Both the position numbers and the translations under genes were made by a program. Positions 19,079 through 26,323 of a stretch of 64,000 nucleotides of DNA are shown piece after piece. Position 1 is the first letter of the stretch; each line of letters starts with the position of its first letter. The notes beneath the pieces were generated by a model that saw only the letters and a list, made by a program, of their open reading frames with translations, made no database searches and was not told where the DNA came from. The stretch comes from Aequorivita echinoideorum (GTDB lineage Bacteria; Bacteroidota; Bacteroidia; Flavobacteriales; Flavobacteriaceae), in the NCBI RefSeq assembly GCF_018476645.1, contig NZ_JAHCTB010000002.1, positions 558,001 to 622,000 on the forward strand. Reading direction: 5' to 3'.

Positions 19079-19324
19079 ATGAAATACATAATTTCTATCC
19101 TATTTATAGCTGTGCTTATCGCTTTGGCAATAGGTTTTTATATTCAATCTGAAAATGAAACCACGGGAAATTTAATAATCGGCCTGTCGCTGATGGTCGG
19201 CTTTTTTGTCGTTATGCCCTTATTTATTTATCATCGCTGGCGCGGAAAAAATGTGAAAGACTACATGCTCACGAAAGAAAACATTGAAAAAATGCAGGCA
19301 TACCAAAGAGACAACAAAAAATAA
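19079..19324 (+). CDS. Small two-helix membrane protein
   Basis: The protein has 81 residues: two hydrophobic helices (about 4-22 and 33-52) and a basic, soluble tail (WRGKNVKDYMLTKENIEKMQAYQRDNKK shortened to YMLTKENIEKMQAYQ). It follows the CLC gene by 20 bp and may be co-transcribed. Small proteins of this kind are common in flavobacteria, but I do not recognise a function. Confidence 0.75.
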   Translation: MKYIISILFIAVLIALAIGFYIQSENETTGNLIIGLSLMVGFFVVMPLFIYHRWRGKNVKDYMLTKENIEKMQAYQRDNKK

Positions 19325-19384
19325 TTCAATTTTTTATCCAAAAAAAAATTATAATTTCATTAACATTTCAAAAGAGATTTATTA

Positions 19385-19392
19385 TACATTTG
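19385..19392 (+). promoter_or_regulatory. -7 promoter element of the cold-shock gene
   Basis: TACATTTG matches TAnnTTTG exactly and lies 28 bp before the ATG. Confidence 0.65.
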
Positions 19393-19420
19393 TAGCTAAT
19401 TATTAATTTATTTTTTTACA

Positions 19421-19618
19421 ATGGAAGGAACAGTAAAGTTTTTTAACGAATCTAAAGGGTACGGTTTTATTACCAACGATGAAACCGGAAAGGACATTTT
19501 TGTACACATTACGGGCCTTAACGGCGAAGCTTTAAACGAAGGTGATAAAGTGGAATATGTGGAAGAAGAAGGCAGAAAAGGACGTGTAGCGGCGCAAGTT
19601 CGCGTAATCCACGATTAA
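19421..19618 (+). CDS. cspA: Cold-shock domain protein
   Basis: The 65-residue single cold-shock domain protein begins MEGTVKFFNESKGYGFI and contains the RNP-1 motif KGYGFI and an RNP-2 motif (DIFVHI). It binds single-stranded RNA/DNA and loosens RNA structure. Length and motifs fit CspA/CspB. The specific symbol is a family-level assignment. It has its own -7 element and a terminator at 19641. Confidence 0.95.
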   Translation: MEGTVKFFNESKGYGFITNDETGKDIFVHITGLNGEALNEGDKVEYVEEEGRKGRVAAQVRVIHD

Positions 19619-19640
19619 ATATATAGAATTTTATTTTTAC

Positions 19641-19669
19641 AAAAAGCTCTTCAAACGAAGGGCTTTTTT
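19641..19669 (+). terminator. Intrinsic terminator of cspA
   Basis: AAAAAGCTCTTC pairs with GAAGGGCTTTTT around an AAAC loop. It overlaps the convergent tadA stop by about 2 bases and may serve both strands. Confidence 0.8.
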
Positions 19670-20123
19670 AGTTAAGATTTCTTTTTTCGATAAAAAAACG
19701 CTTCAATAACTGAGAGCACTCTTCGCTTAAAATTCCGCCAATCATATTCGTTTTAGGATGCAGCTGGGTATTTAGATTTATACATCCTCTTTTTTCATCG
19801 CGCGCACCATACACGATTCTCGATATTTGGCTCCAAAATAATGCTCCCGCGCACATTTGGCAGGGTTCAATGGTAACATAGAGCGTGCAATCAATCAAAT
19901 ATTTTCCGCCCAAAAAATTCGCAGCGGCGGTTATTGCTTGCATTTCGGCGTGGGCGGTTACATCGTTTAAGGTTTCGGTTAAATTATGGGCACGAGCGAT
20001 TATTTGGTTATTGACAACAATAACGGCACCAATGGGAATTTCATTTTTTTCAAAGGCCGTTTCCGCTTCCTGCAAGGCCCGCTTCATAAAAAACGTATCG
20101 TCAAATGGTTCAATAATACTCAC
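19668..20123 (-). CDS. tadA: tRNA-specific adenosine deaminase
   Basis: The 151-residue zinc deaminase converts A34 to inosine in tRNA-Arg(ACG). The cytidine-deaminase fold shows the catalytic HAE motif (TAHAEMQAI) and the zinc ligands PCQMC (EPCQMCAGAL). Length and the KRALQEAETA opening are typical of TadA rather than of guanine or cytosine deaminases. It lies alone between cspA (convergent) and dxs (divergent). Confidence 0.93.
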   Translation of the reverse strand: MSIIEPFDDTFFMKRALQEAETAFEKNEIPIGAVIVVNNQIIARAHNLTETLNDVTAHAEMQAITAAANFLGGKYLIDCTLYVTIEPCQMCAGALFWSQISRIVYGARDEKRGCINLNTQLHPKTNMIGGILSEECSQLLKRFFIEKRNLN

Positions 20124-20218
20124 AAAAAATTCTTTTGAATCGCAAAACTACAAATTAACTTTCCATAAATTATTCGGTTAATAAAAAAGTAATTTCGCAA
20201 TAAACGTATCTTTACATC

Positions 20219-21997
20219 GTGCCAAAAAATATATTAGATACCATACAATCCCCAAAAGATCTTCGCAAAATTCAGAAGCAAAAATTGCCACAACTGGCAC
20301 AGGAACTTCGCGACTTTATTATCAACATTGTTGCAACAAAAGAAGGACATTTGGGCGCGAGCCTTGGGGTTGTAGAACTTACCCTGGCACTCCATTATGT
20401 TTTTAATACGCCCGAGGATTTATTGGTCTGGGATGTAGGCCATCAAGCATACGGACATAAGATTATTACCGGCCGAAAGGATATTTTCCACACCAATCGT
20501 CAACTGCGCGGAATTAGTGGTTTCCCGAAGAGGGACGAAAGCGAATATGATACTTTTGGGGTGGGCCATAGCAGCACCGCGATTTCTGCTGCGTTGGGAA
20601 TGGCCATTGCATCTCAATTTAAGGGAGATTTTGCCAAACAACATATTGCAGTGATAGGCGATGCATCCATTGCCAGCGGGATGGCGTTTGAGGCATTGAA
20701 CCACGCAGGGGTTACAGATTGCAATCTACTTGTTATTTTGAACGATAATGCTATTGGAATTGATCCTAGCGTAGGGGCTCTAAAAAATTATTTTACCAAA
20801 GTGAATTTGGATGTCGCCCCGGAAACCGATAATATTTTTGAAGCGTTAAATTTTGATTATTCCGGGCCTGTTGATGGCCACGATCTCGACATTCTGATTT
20901 CTGAATTGGAACGTTTGAAAAAAATTACGGGGCCTAAATTGCTTCACGTAATTACAAAAAAGGGTAAGGGGTTAAAACAAGCCGAAGAAAATCAAGTAGT
21001 GTATCACGCACCCGGAAAGTTTGATGCGTTGACCGGGGATTTGGAACCAAAAAGCAATGATTCTCTTCCCCCGAAATTTCAGGATGTATTTGGAATAACC
21101 CTCGTAAAGTTGGCCGAAAAAAATGACAAAATCATAGGCGTGACCCCGGCAATGCCCACAGGGAGCTCACTTAAATTTATGATGGATGCATATCCGAAGA
21201 GAGCTTTTGACGTAGGCATTGCAGAACAGCACGCCGTTACATTTTCTGCCGGGCTTGCCACGCAGGGATTTACGGTATTTTGTAATATCTATTCCACTTT
21301 TTTGCAACGCGCTTACGATCAAGTGATCCACGATGTGTGCCTACAAAAAATTCCAATCGTATTTTGTTTGGATCGCGCCGGACTTGTGGGAGAAGATGGA
21401 GCAACGCACCACGGAATTTTTGATTTGGCATTTTTGAACTGTATCCCAAACGCAATTATCTTCGCTCCGCGGAATGAGGTTGAACTACAAAACATTATGT
21501 ACACAGCCCAGCTCGGCTTACCGCTGCCCATTTTTATTCGATACCCGCGTGGCAGAGGACGAATAATTGATTGGGAAAAGCCATTTCAGAAAATGGAAAT
21601 TGGTAAAGGTGAAGTTTTAAAAGAAGGTTCAGAAATCGCTATTGTTTCAATTGGAACCATTGTAAACAATGCCCTTGAAGCTATTTATCGGCTTTCAGAA
21701 ACTGAAAATGAAAAGGTTGGAATTTTCGATATGCGCTATTTAAAAACTATTGATGAAGATTTGCTGCATCATATTTTCAGAAATTACAAAACCATAATAA
21801 CGCTGGAAGATGGGACTATAAAGGGCGGTCTTGGCAGCAGCATTTCAGAGTTCGGCGCAAAAAATATTTATAAAAATAGGATTGTACAACTGGGTATTCC
21901 AGATATTTTTCCGGAACATGGAAGCATTGAAGAGTTGCAGGATATTTGCGGGATTTCTTCAGAAAAAATCTTAAGCACCATTCAAAGTTTTATATAA
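20219..21997 (+). CDS. dxs: 1-deoxy-D-xylulose-5-phosphate synthase
   Basis: The 592-residue ThDP enzyme makes DXP from pyruvate and glyceraldehyde-3-phosphate, the entry step of the MEP isoprenoid pathway. A GTG at 20219 is the start (MPKNILDTIQSPKDLRKI); no ATG fits the family N-terminus. Motifs visible are the ThDP site GDASIASGMAFEALNHAG, the early VGHQAYGHKI, and the transketolase pyrimidine domain DVGIAEQHAVTFSAGLA. It is slightly shorter than the E. coli enzyme. It acts upstream of the polyprenyl synthase at 6958. Confidence 0.96.
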   Translation: MPKNILDTIQSPKDLRKIQKQKLPQLAQELRDFIINIVATKEGHLGASLGVVELTLALHYVFNTPEDLLVWDVGHQAYGHKIITGRKDIFHTNRQLRGISGFPKRDESEYDTFGVGHSSTAISAALGMAIASQFKGDFAKQHIAVIGDASIASGMAFEALNHAGVTDCNLLVILNDNAIGIDPSVGALKNYFTKVNLDVAPETDNIFEALNFDYSGPVDGHDLDILISELERLKKITGPKLLHVITKKGKGLKQAEENQVVYHAPGKFDALTGDLEPKSNDSLPPKFQDVFGITLVKLAEKNDKIIGVTPAMPTGSSLKFMMDAYPKRAFDVGIAEQHAVTFSAGLATQGFTVFCNIYSTFLQRAYDQVIHDVCLQKIPIVFCLDRAGLVGEDGATHHGIFDLAFLNCIPNAIIFAPRNEVELQNIMYTAQLGLPLPIFIRYPRGRGRIIDWEKPFQKMEIGKGEVLKEGSEIAIVSIGTIVNNALEAIYRLSETENEKVGIFDMRYLKTIDEDLLHHIFRNYKTIITLEDGTIKGGLGSSISEFGAKNIYKNRIVQLGIPDIFPEHGSIEELQDICGISSEKILSTIQSFI

Positions 21998-22026
21998 AAA
22001 AAGAGGCCCGAAGGCCTCTCTTTTTT
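21996..22026. terminator. Bidirectional intrinsic terminator between dxs and the M36 protease
   Basis: GAGGCC and GGCCTC close a CGAA loop, with an A-run before and a T-run after, so it can serve both convergent genes. Confidence 0.85.
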
Positions 22027-22045
22027 ATTCTCAAAAGCTTTAATC

Positions 22046-24667
22046 TTAATTAATTATAAGCTTACTGGTGTGCGAATAATTTTCACCATCTATTTTGATT
22101 AGATAAATACCAGATTTTAAACCACCTGCATTGATATTCACAACGTTGTGCATTTCAACTTGCTGGTTGAAAACTTCTCTTCCATTCATATCAAAAATAG
22201 ATATTGTAGCATCACCTGCAGCGTATTTCGCTTTAATGTTCACCTCACCATTTGAGGGGTTTGGATAAATTATGAAGTTATTATCAAGGTTGCCCTGATC
22301 GTCAACTCCTAATACGCAATCTGCAGGAACATCAAACGCTTGTGCTCCATCGCTTCTACTAAATGAACTACCTTGGTTAGCGCTTAACCCCAGACCTCTT
22401 CTTGCAAAAGCCCTCCAAATGATACATCTATTGGCGCCACCATTTGCAATTTCATCAGCCTCAAGAATGGCATCACGTCCTGATACAAAACCTGGATTAC
22501 AAGGTTGTAGTTTAAGACCATCAACTACTAACTGCAAAGCAATGTTATTGCCACCAGTTCCATTGTAAATATCAGGATCAAAACCATATTCATCAATTAA
22601 ATCCCAGGTAAGATCCCATAACATTGTAGCCCAAACTGAACCAACACCGTGTGGTATAGATATAGATGGGGATTTAATATTATCATAGGTAAAGTTATTT
22701 ACTGTAAAATCTGTACTATAACGTTTTGTTCTTAAACCTAATCCATTTAAAGGTTGGCCCAAAACGTATGTTGCGAAACCTCTACCATCTTCTCCAGCAT
22801 CACCCTCTTTCATAGTTAAAATAAGTCCAAAATAATCACTCCATCCTTCTCCCATTTGCTCATCATTTTGAAGGCAACCGGCAGCATTTGGACCGCCTGT
22901 AAGACGATTGGAGATTCCATGTCCGTACTCATGAGCAATTATACTGTTGTCAACATCTCCATCAATTTGAAATGGTCCCGCTTCAACCAATGTTCCATTT
23001 ACGGTTGCCGGAGCTAAAAGCTGAGCAATAATAGCATCTCCATCTGCTTGCGAAACCATTATCGAGGGAATAGTAACTTGGTCACCCGCAGCTCCTGGCC
23101 CCATTGCTATTGGTGCTCCAGCTACATTGTTTACCACAATAACCGCTATGGCACCTGCATTTTCAGCATTTAAAACCTTTACGCCGAATTCACAGTCGCC
23201 TCTTCTAAGAACTGCAATTTTATTATTAATAGCGGCCGCGTTTGTAATTACATCGCAACCATCGTAAATATCTGTGGAAGTCCCACCAGAATTATCATCT
23301 ACAACCAAAACCAAATCACTTGTTATTGGAACATTTGTAAGAGGAGCGCCAAATTGTGCAGGCACGCCGGTATAACCACCGGCAAGCGGACCATTGTTTA
23401 TAGTCAAAGGTTCCCCCGGAGGGCCATTAGCATTCCATAAAAACATTTGCATTCTGCCTGATCCGCCATCTGGAGGTGTTCCAAAATTTGCGTTATTCAA
23501 ACCGCTTCCATCCTGAGCATCCGCGATTACAAAATCCCCGGCATTACCGCCATTTCCATAATTATTTTGCTGAAAATTACCGCTTGCCTCATCAAAGCCA
23601 TAACGATACCAAACATCGTGCATGATATTATTCAAATAAAACAGGTTCACTGTAGCGGCATCAAGCATATTTACTGGTTGTGTACTGAAATTGAAATCGT
23701 AATCGAAATCCAAATCAGCACCACCATCAGGGGCAGAACCAAATCCATTGTTCCCGTTAATATCATCCTGTGCATATACATTATTTCCCCTAGTTATCGT
23801 AAATTCTGCTCCCGTGGCGCCGTTGGTATCATGCCATCCAAAAGGAGATGCTATAGGGTCTGCTGGTTCAGAAACCAAAGCAGCGACACCGTGATTGGGA
23901 GATTCTACCGGTATTGGAAAAACCCTGTACTGGGAGCCATCAACCATTATGGATTGTTTAGCTGGGGCAAATAATATGCTCTGAGAATTGATATTTTGTG
24001 AACTTACTTCTGTTGAATGTGAATGTTCCTTGTTGGGATCATCAAAATTACAGCTCACTACCCAATCATCCGTAGCAAGTATAGTTCCCGTTTGAGCATC
24101 TACGCGCACACTGTAATAATGGCTTCCATCCAAAAGATAAATACTTAAATTCCAAGCAAGTTTTAGCGTATTGGAATCTTCTAATTTTTGATAGACCAAT
24201 TCTACCGGAATATTTTCCAACGATATATTTCCATTGGTAAAAATATAATTATTGTCATCGCCTGTTTCTAATAACGATAGACCACTAGGTGCTTGCAAAC
24301 CCAATTGATTGGCGGCATTTGTTATTGCCGAAGCTGCAGAAATTGTTGGAGTTGCAGCATTTGCCTTTGAAGCAATGTTCTGGATAAAAGAAACCTTCGC
24401 GCTTATGACCTGACCATTTTTTAAAACAAATGGCGAAACGGAATTAAAGATTCTTATATCCTGATAACGTTGCTCAACATATACGTTATCTGCATTTAAG
24501 CTCTTCGAAAAACTTTGGGAAGCGATAGATATTTCTGAAATGTCTTGGGACTGAAGCTGTAATTGCGTTCGATTGTTTTCAAGATAAGACTTTATTGGAA
24601 TCTTAGATTCTTGTCCCGTTACAAGAGAAACGGTAAAAAATAATAATAAGTAAAAAAATTTTTTCAT
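22046..24667 (-). CDS. Secreted M36 (fungalysin) metalloprotease with PA domain and T9SS sorting domain
   Basis: ATG 24667 (MKKFFYLLLFFTVSLVTGQ) gives 873 residues and a signal peptide; the longer frame upstream lacks a signal. After an FTP-type propeptide (about 20-220), the M36 catalytic domain holds the zinc motif HEYGH (IIAHEYGHGISNRL) with the downstream glutamate region. A PA domain is inserted between about 430 and 590 (LRRGDCEFGVKVLNAENAGA). The C-terminal ~75 residues form a type A sorting domain (NNFIIYPNPSNGEVNI to GIYLIKI), which sends the enzyme to the type IX secretion system. A TACTTTTG promoter element lies upstream. It should be an extracellular peptidase. Confidence 0.93.
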   Translation of the reverse strand: MKKFFYLLLFFTVSLVTGQESKIPIKSYLENNRTQLQLQSQDISEISIASQSFSKSLNADNVYVEQRYQDIRIFNSVSPFVLKNGQVISAKVSFIQNIASKANAATPTISAASAITNAANQLGLQAPSGLSLLETGDDNNYIFTNGNISLENIPVELVYQKLEDSNTLKLAWNLSIYLLDGSHYYSVRVDAQTGTILATDDWVVSCNFDDPNKEHSHSTEVSSQNINSQSILFAPAKQSIMVDGSQYRVFPIPVESPNHGVAALVSEPADPIASPFGWHDTNGATGAEFTITRGNNVYAQDDINGNNGFGSAPDGGADLDFDYDFNFSTQPVNMLDAATVNLFYLNNIMHDVWYRYGFDEASGNFQQNNYGNGGNAGDFVIADAQDGSGLNNANFGTPPDGGSGRMQMFLWNANGPPGEPLTINNGPLAGGYTGVPAQFGAPLTNVPITSDLVLVVDDNSGGTSTDIYDGCDVITNAAAINNKIAVLRRGDCEFGVKVLNAENAGAIAVIVVNNVAGAPIAMGPGAAGDQVTIPSIMVSQADGDAIIAQLLAPATVNGTLVEAGPFQIDGDVDNSIIAHEYGHGISNRLTGGPNAAGCLQNDEQMGEGWSDYFGLILTMKEGDAGEDGRGFATYVLGQPLNGLGLRTKRYSTDFTVNNFTYDNIKSPSISIPHGVGSVWATMLWDLTWDLIDEYGFDPDIYNGTGGNNIALQLVVDGLKLQPCNPGFVSGRDAILEADEIANGGANRCIIWRAFARRGLGLSANQGSSFSRSDGAQAFDVPADCVLGVDDQGNLDNNFIIYPNPSNGEVNIKAKYAAGDATISIFDMNGREVFNQQVEMHNVVNINAGGLKSGIYLIKIDGENYSHTSKLIIN

Positions 24668-24700
24668 GTCTTTTATTGAATTTAAATTATGGAGTTTAAC

Positions 24701-24708
24701 CAAAAGTA
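24701..24708 (-). promoter_or_regulatory. -7 promoter element for the M36 protease
   Basis: On the minus strand this reads TACTTTTG, an exact TAnnTTTG match 33 bp upstream of the chosen ATG, supporting the shorter start. Confidence 0.55.
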
Positions 24709-24813
24709 GGTTTGAGATTTGTTCGGCACATCCTTGTACCGAATTCATAAAAATATAACAAAAAATATAAAAAACACTTTCAATCCGTCGGATTTAACAC
24801 AAATGCCTTATTT

Positions 24814-26151
24814 TCAAAGACTTCCTTTTATCTTATGGAATATTTGTAGAGCATTCCCATCCGTAAGTTTTGAAATATAGAAACAACTCTCCATAAGGTA
24901 GTCATAAACAGATATTTCATCCTTATTAAAATTTCCAACCAATTTCAAAACGAGTTTATCGTAATGGGTTTCGCTACTATTTTGCTTATTTTCAAAAGCA
25001 GTAGTAATTGCGTGCAAAAGCGTATTTAGAATAGTGTAACCAGCAATTTCCTTCTCCAGCACTTCCTTGCTTTGATAAATTTTTGCAACACTCAATTTAA
25101 TGATGTCATCTATCTGCGCTGTGTATTTGCTTTTGGATAGCAAAGGCACAGAAAATTCCCCTTTTAAAATTGATTCTTCATTCTCAATAAAAATGGAGGC
25201 CGCTTCCTGAATCAATGTACTTATGGCTAGGGAACGAAGGTATGCCAATCGGTCTGCAGTGTGTTTCAATTCTTGGTATTTGGAAGTATTTATATTTTCC
25301 TTTACCAAATTTATCAAATACTCCAGCGCAAATTCCTCTTCAATTAAACCCAGGTTTATTCCGTCTTCAAAATCAATAATAGTATAGCAAATATCGTCCG
25401 CCGCCTCAACCAAATATGCTAGCGGATGACGGGAAAAACTAAGTGAATTCCCATTTCTTTTAAGCATTCCCAAATTGGTGGCCACCTCTTCGAAAAATTC
25501 CTTTTCAGATTGGAAAAAACCAAATTTTTTATCGGCTACGTGTGCGGTTGGTTTCTTCGGAAGTGATTCTTTGGGATATTTCATAAATGCCCCAAGCGTT
25601 GCATACGAAAGCCGAAGGCCGCCCTCCACACCATTTCTGGTCTCGGTCAATATTTTGAAGCCATTGGCATTTCCTTCAAAATCTACTAAATCTTGATATT
25701 CCTTTTCAGTTAAATTATCCTTGAAACGTTTTCCTTCACCATTTAAAAAATAACTGCCCATAGCCTTCTCGCCGCTATGTCCAAATGGCGGATTTCCAAT
25801 ATCGTGCGCAAGCGCCGCTGCGGCTACAATAGCGCCGAAATCGTTGAAATGATGTCCGTGGATTTTTGAAAGGTGTGGATGCTTCTCAATAATTGCCTTT
25901 CCCACCGTTCGCCCTAAGGAACGGCCAACAACCGAAACTTCCAGACTGTGTGTTAACCTGGTGTGTACAAAGGATGTTTTGGACAACGGAATTACTTGTG
26001 TCTTGTCCTGTAAGCTTCGGAAAGCGGAAGAAAATATTATTCTATCATAATCCACTTCAAACCCTAGCCGGGTCTCATTTTCCTCGGTTCGCAAGCGCTT
26101 GTTTTTAACTCCCTGTTTTTGGAGGGAGAGCAACCTTTCCCATTGCATCAT
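24814..26151 (-). CDS. dgt: Deoxyguanosinetriphosphate triphosphohydrolase (dNTPase)
   Basis: The HD-domain enzyme hydrolyses dGTP (and perhaps other dNTPs) to the deoxynucleoside and triphosphate. I chose ATG 26151 (MMQWERLLSL, 445 residues); a second ATG follows directly and the upstream in-frame ATG 26175 is less family-like. Metal-binding HD residues are visible in FVHTRLTHSLEVS and AAALAHDIGNPPFGHSGE. The N-terminal segment RTEENETRLGFEVDYDRI fits the Dgt family. It is divergent from the TonB receptor, sharing a 172-bp intergenic region that contains the Pho-box-like array. Confidence 0.93.
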   Translation of the reverse strand: MMQWERLLSLQKQGVKNKRLRTEENETRLGFEVDYDRIIFSSAFRSLQDKTQVIPLSKTSFVHTRLTHSLEVSVVGRSLGRTVGKAIIEKHPHLSKIHGHHFNDFGAIVAAAALAHDIGNPPFGHSGEKAMGSYFLNGEGKRFKDNLTEKEYQDLVDFEGNANGFKILTETRNGVEGGLRLSYATLGAFMKYPKESLPKKPTAHVADKKFGFFQSEKEFFEEVATNLGMLKRNGNSLSFSRHPLAYLVEAADDICYTIIDFEDGINLGLIEEEFALEYLINLVKENINTSKYQELKHTADRLAYLRSLAISTLIQEAASIFIENEESILKGEFSVPLLSKSKYTAQIDDIIKLSVAKIYQSKEVLEKEIAGYTILNTLLHAITTAFENKQNSSETHYDKLVLKLVGNFNKDEISVYDYLMESCFYISKLTDGNALQIFHKIKGSL

Positions 26152-26222
26152 ATTTTTCAGATTTTGGAAAAGCAAGATACTATTTTAAGCCATGAAACCA
26201 ATGGCCGCAAGCAAAGTTGTTG

Positions 26223-26300
26223 TTAACGTTTAGCTAACACTATGGTGACGAATTGGTAATGCGCAATTAACATCGTCTTTACATAGCAGAAGTTCCTTTG
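26223..26300 (+). promoter_or_regulatory. Six-unit 11-bp Pho-box-like array plus TTTG promoter element
   Basis: Hexamers recur exactly every 11 bp: TTAACG (26223), CTAACA (26234), GTGACG (26245), GTAATG (26256), TTAACA (26267) and TTTACA (26278). A TTTG -7 core follows at 26297-26300 and then CACC. An 11-bp direct-repeat period with TTAACA-like units is the hallmark of PhoB/PhoP sites. The fifth unit ends 24 bp and the sixth 13 bp before TTTG. The regulator gene is not in the window, so its identity is inferred. Confidence 0.75.
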
Positions 26301-26323
26301 CACCATAAAATCAAACGACAAAA

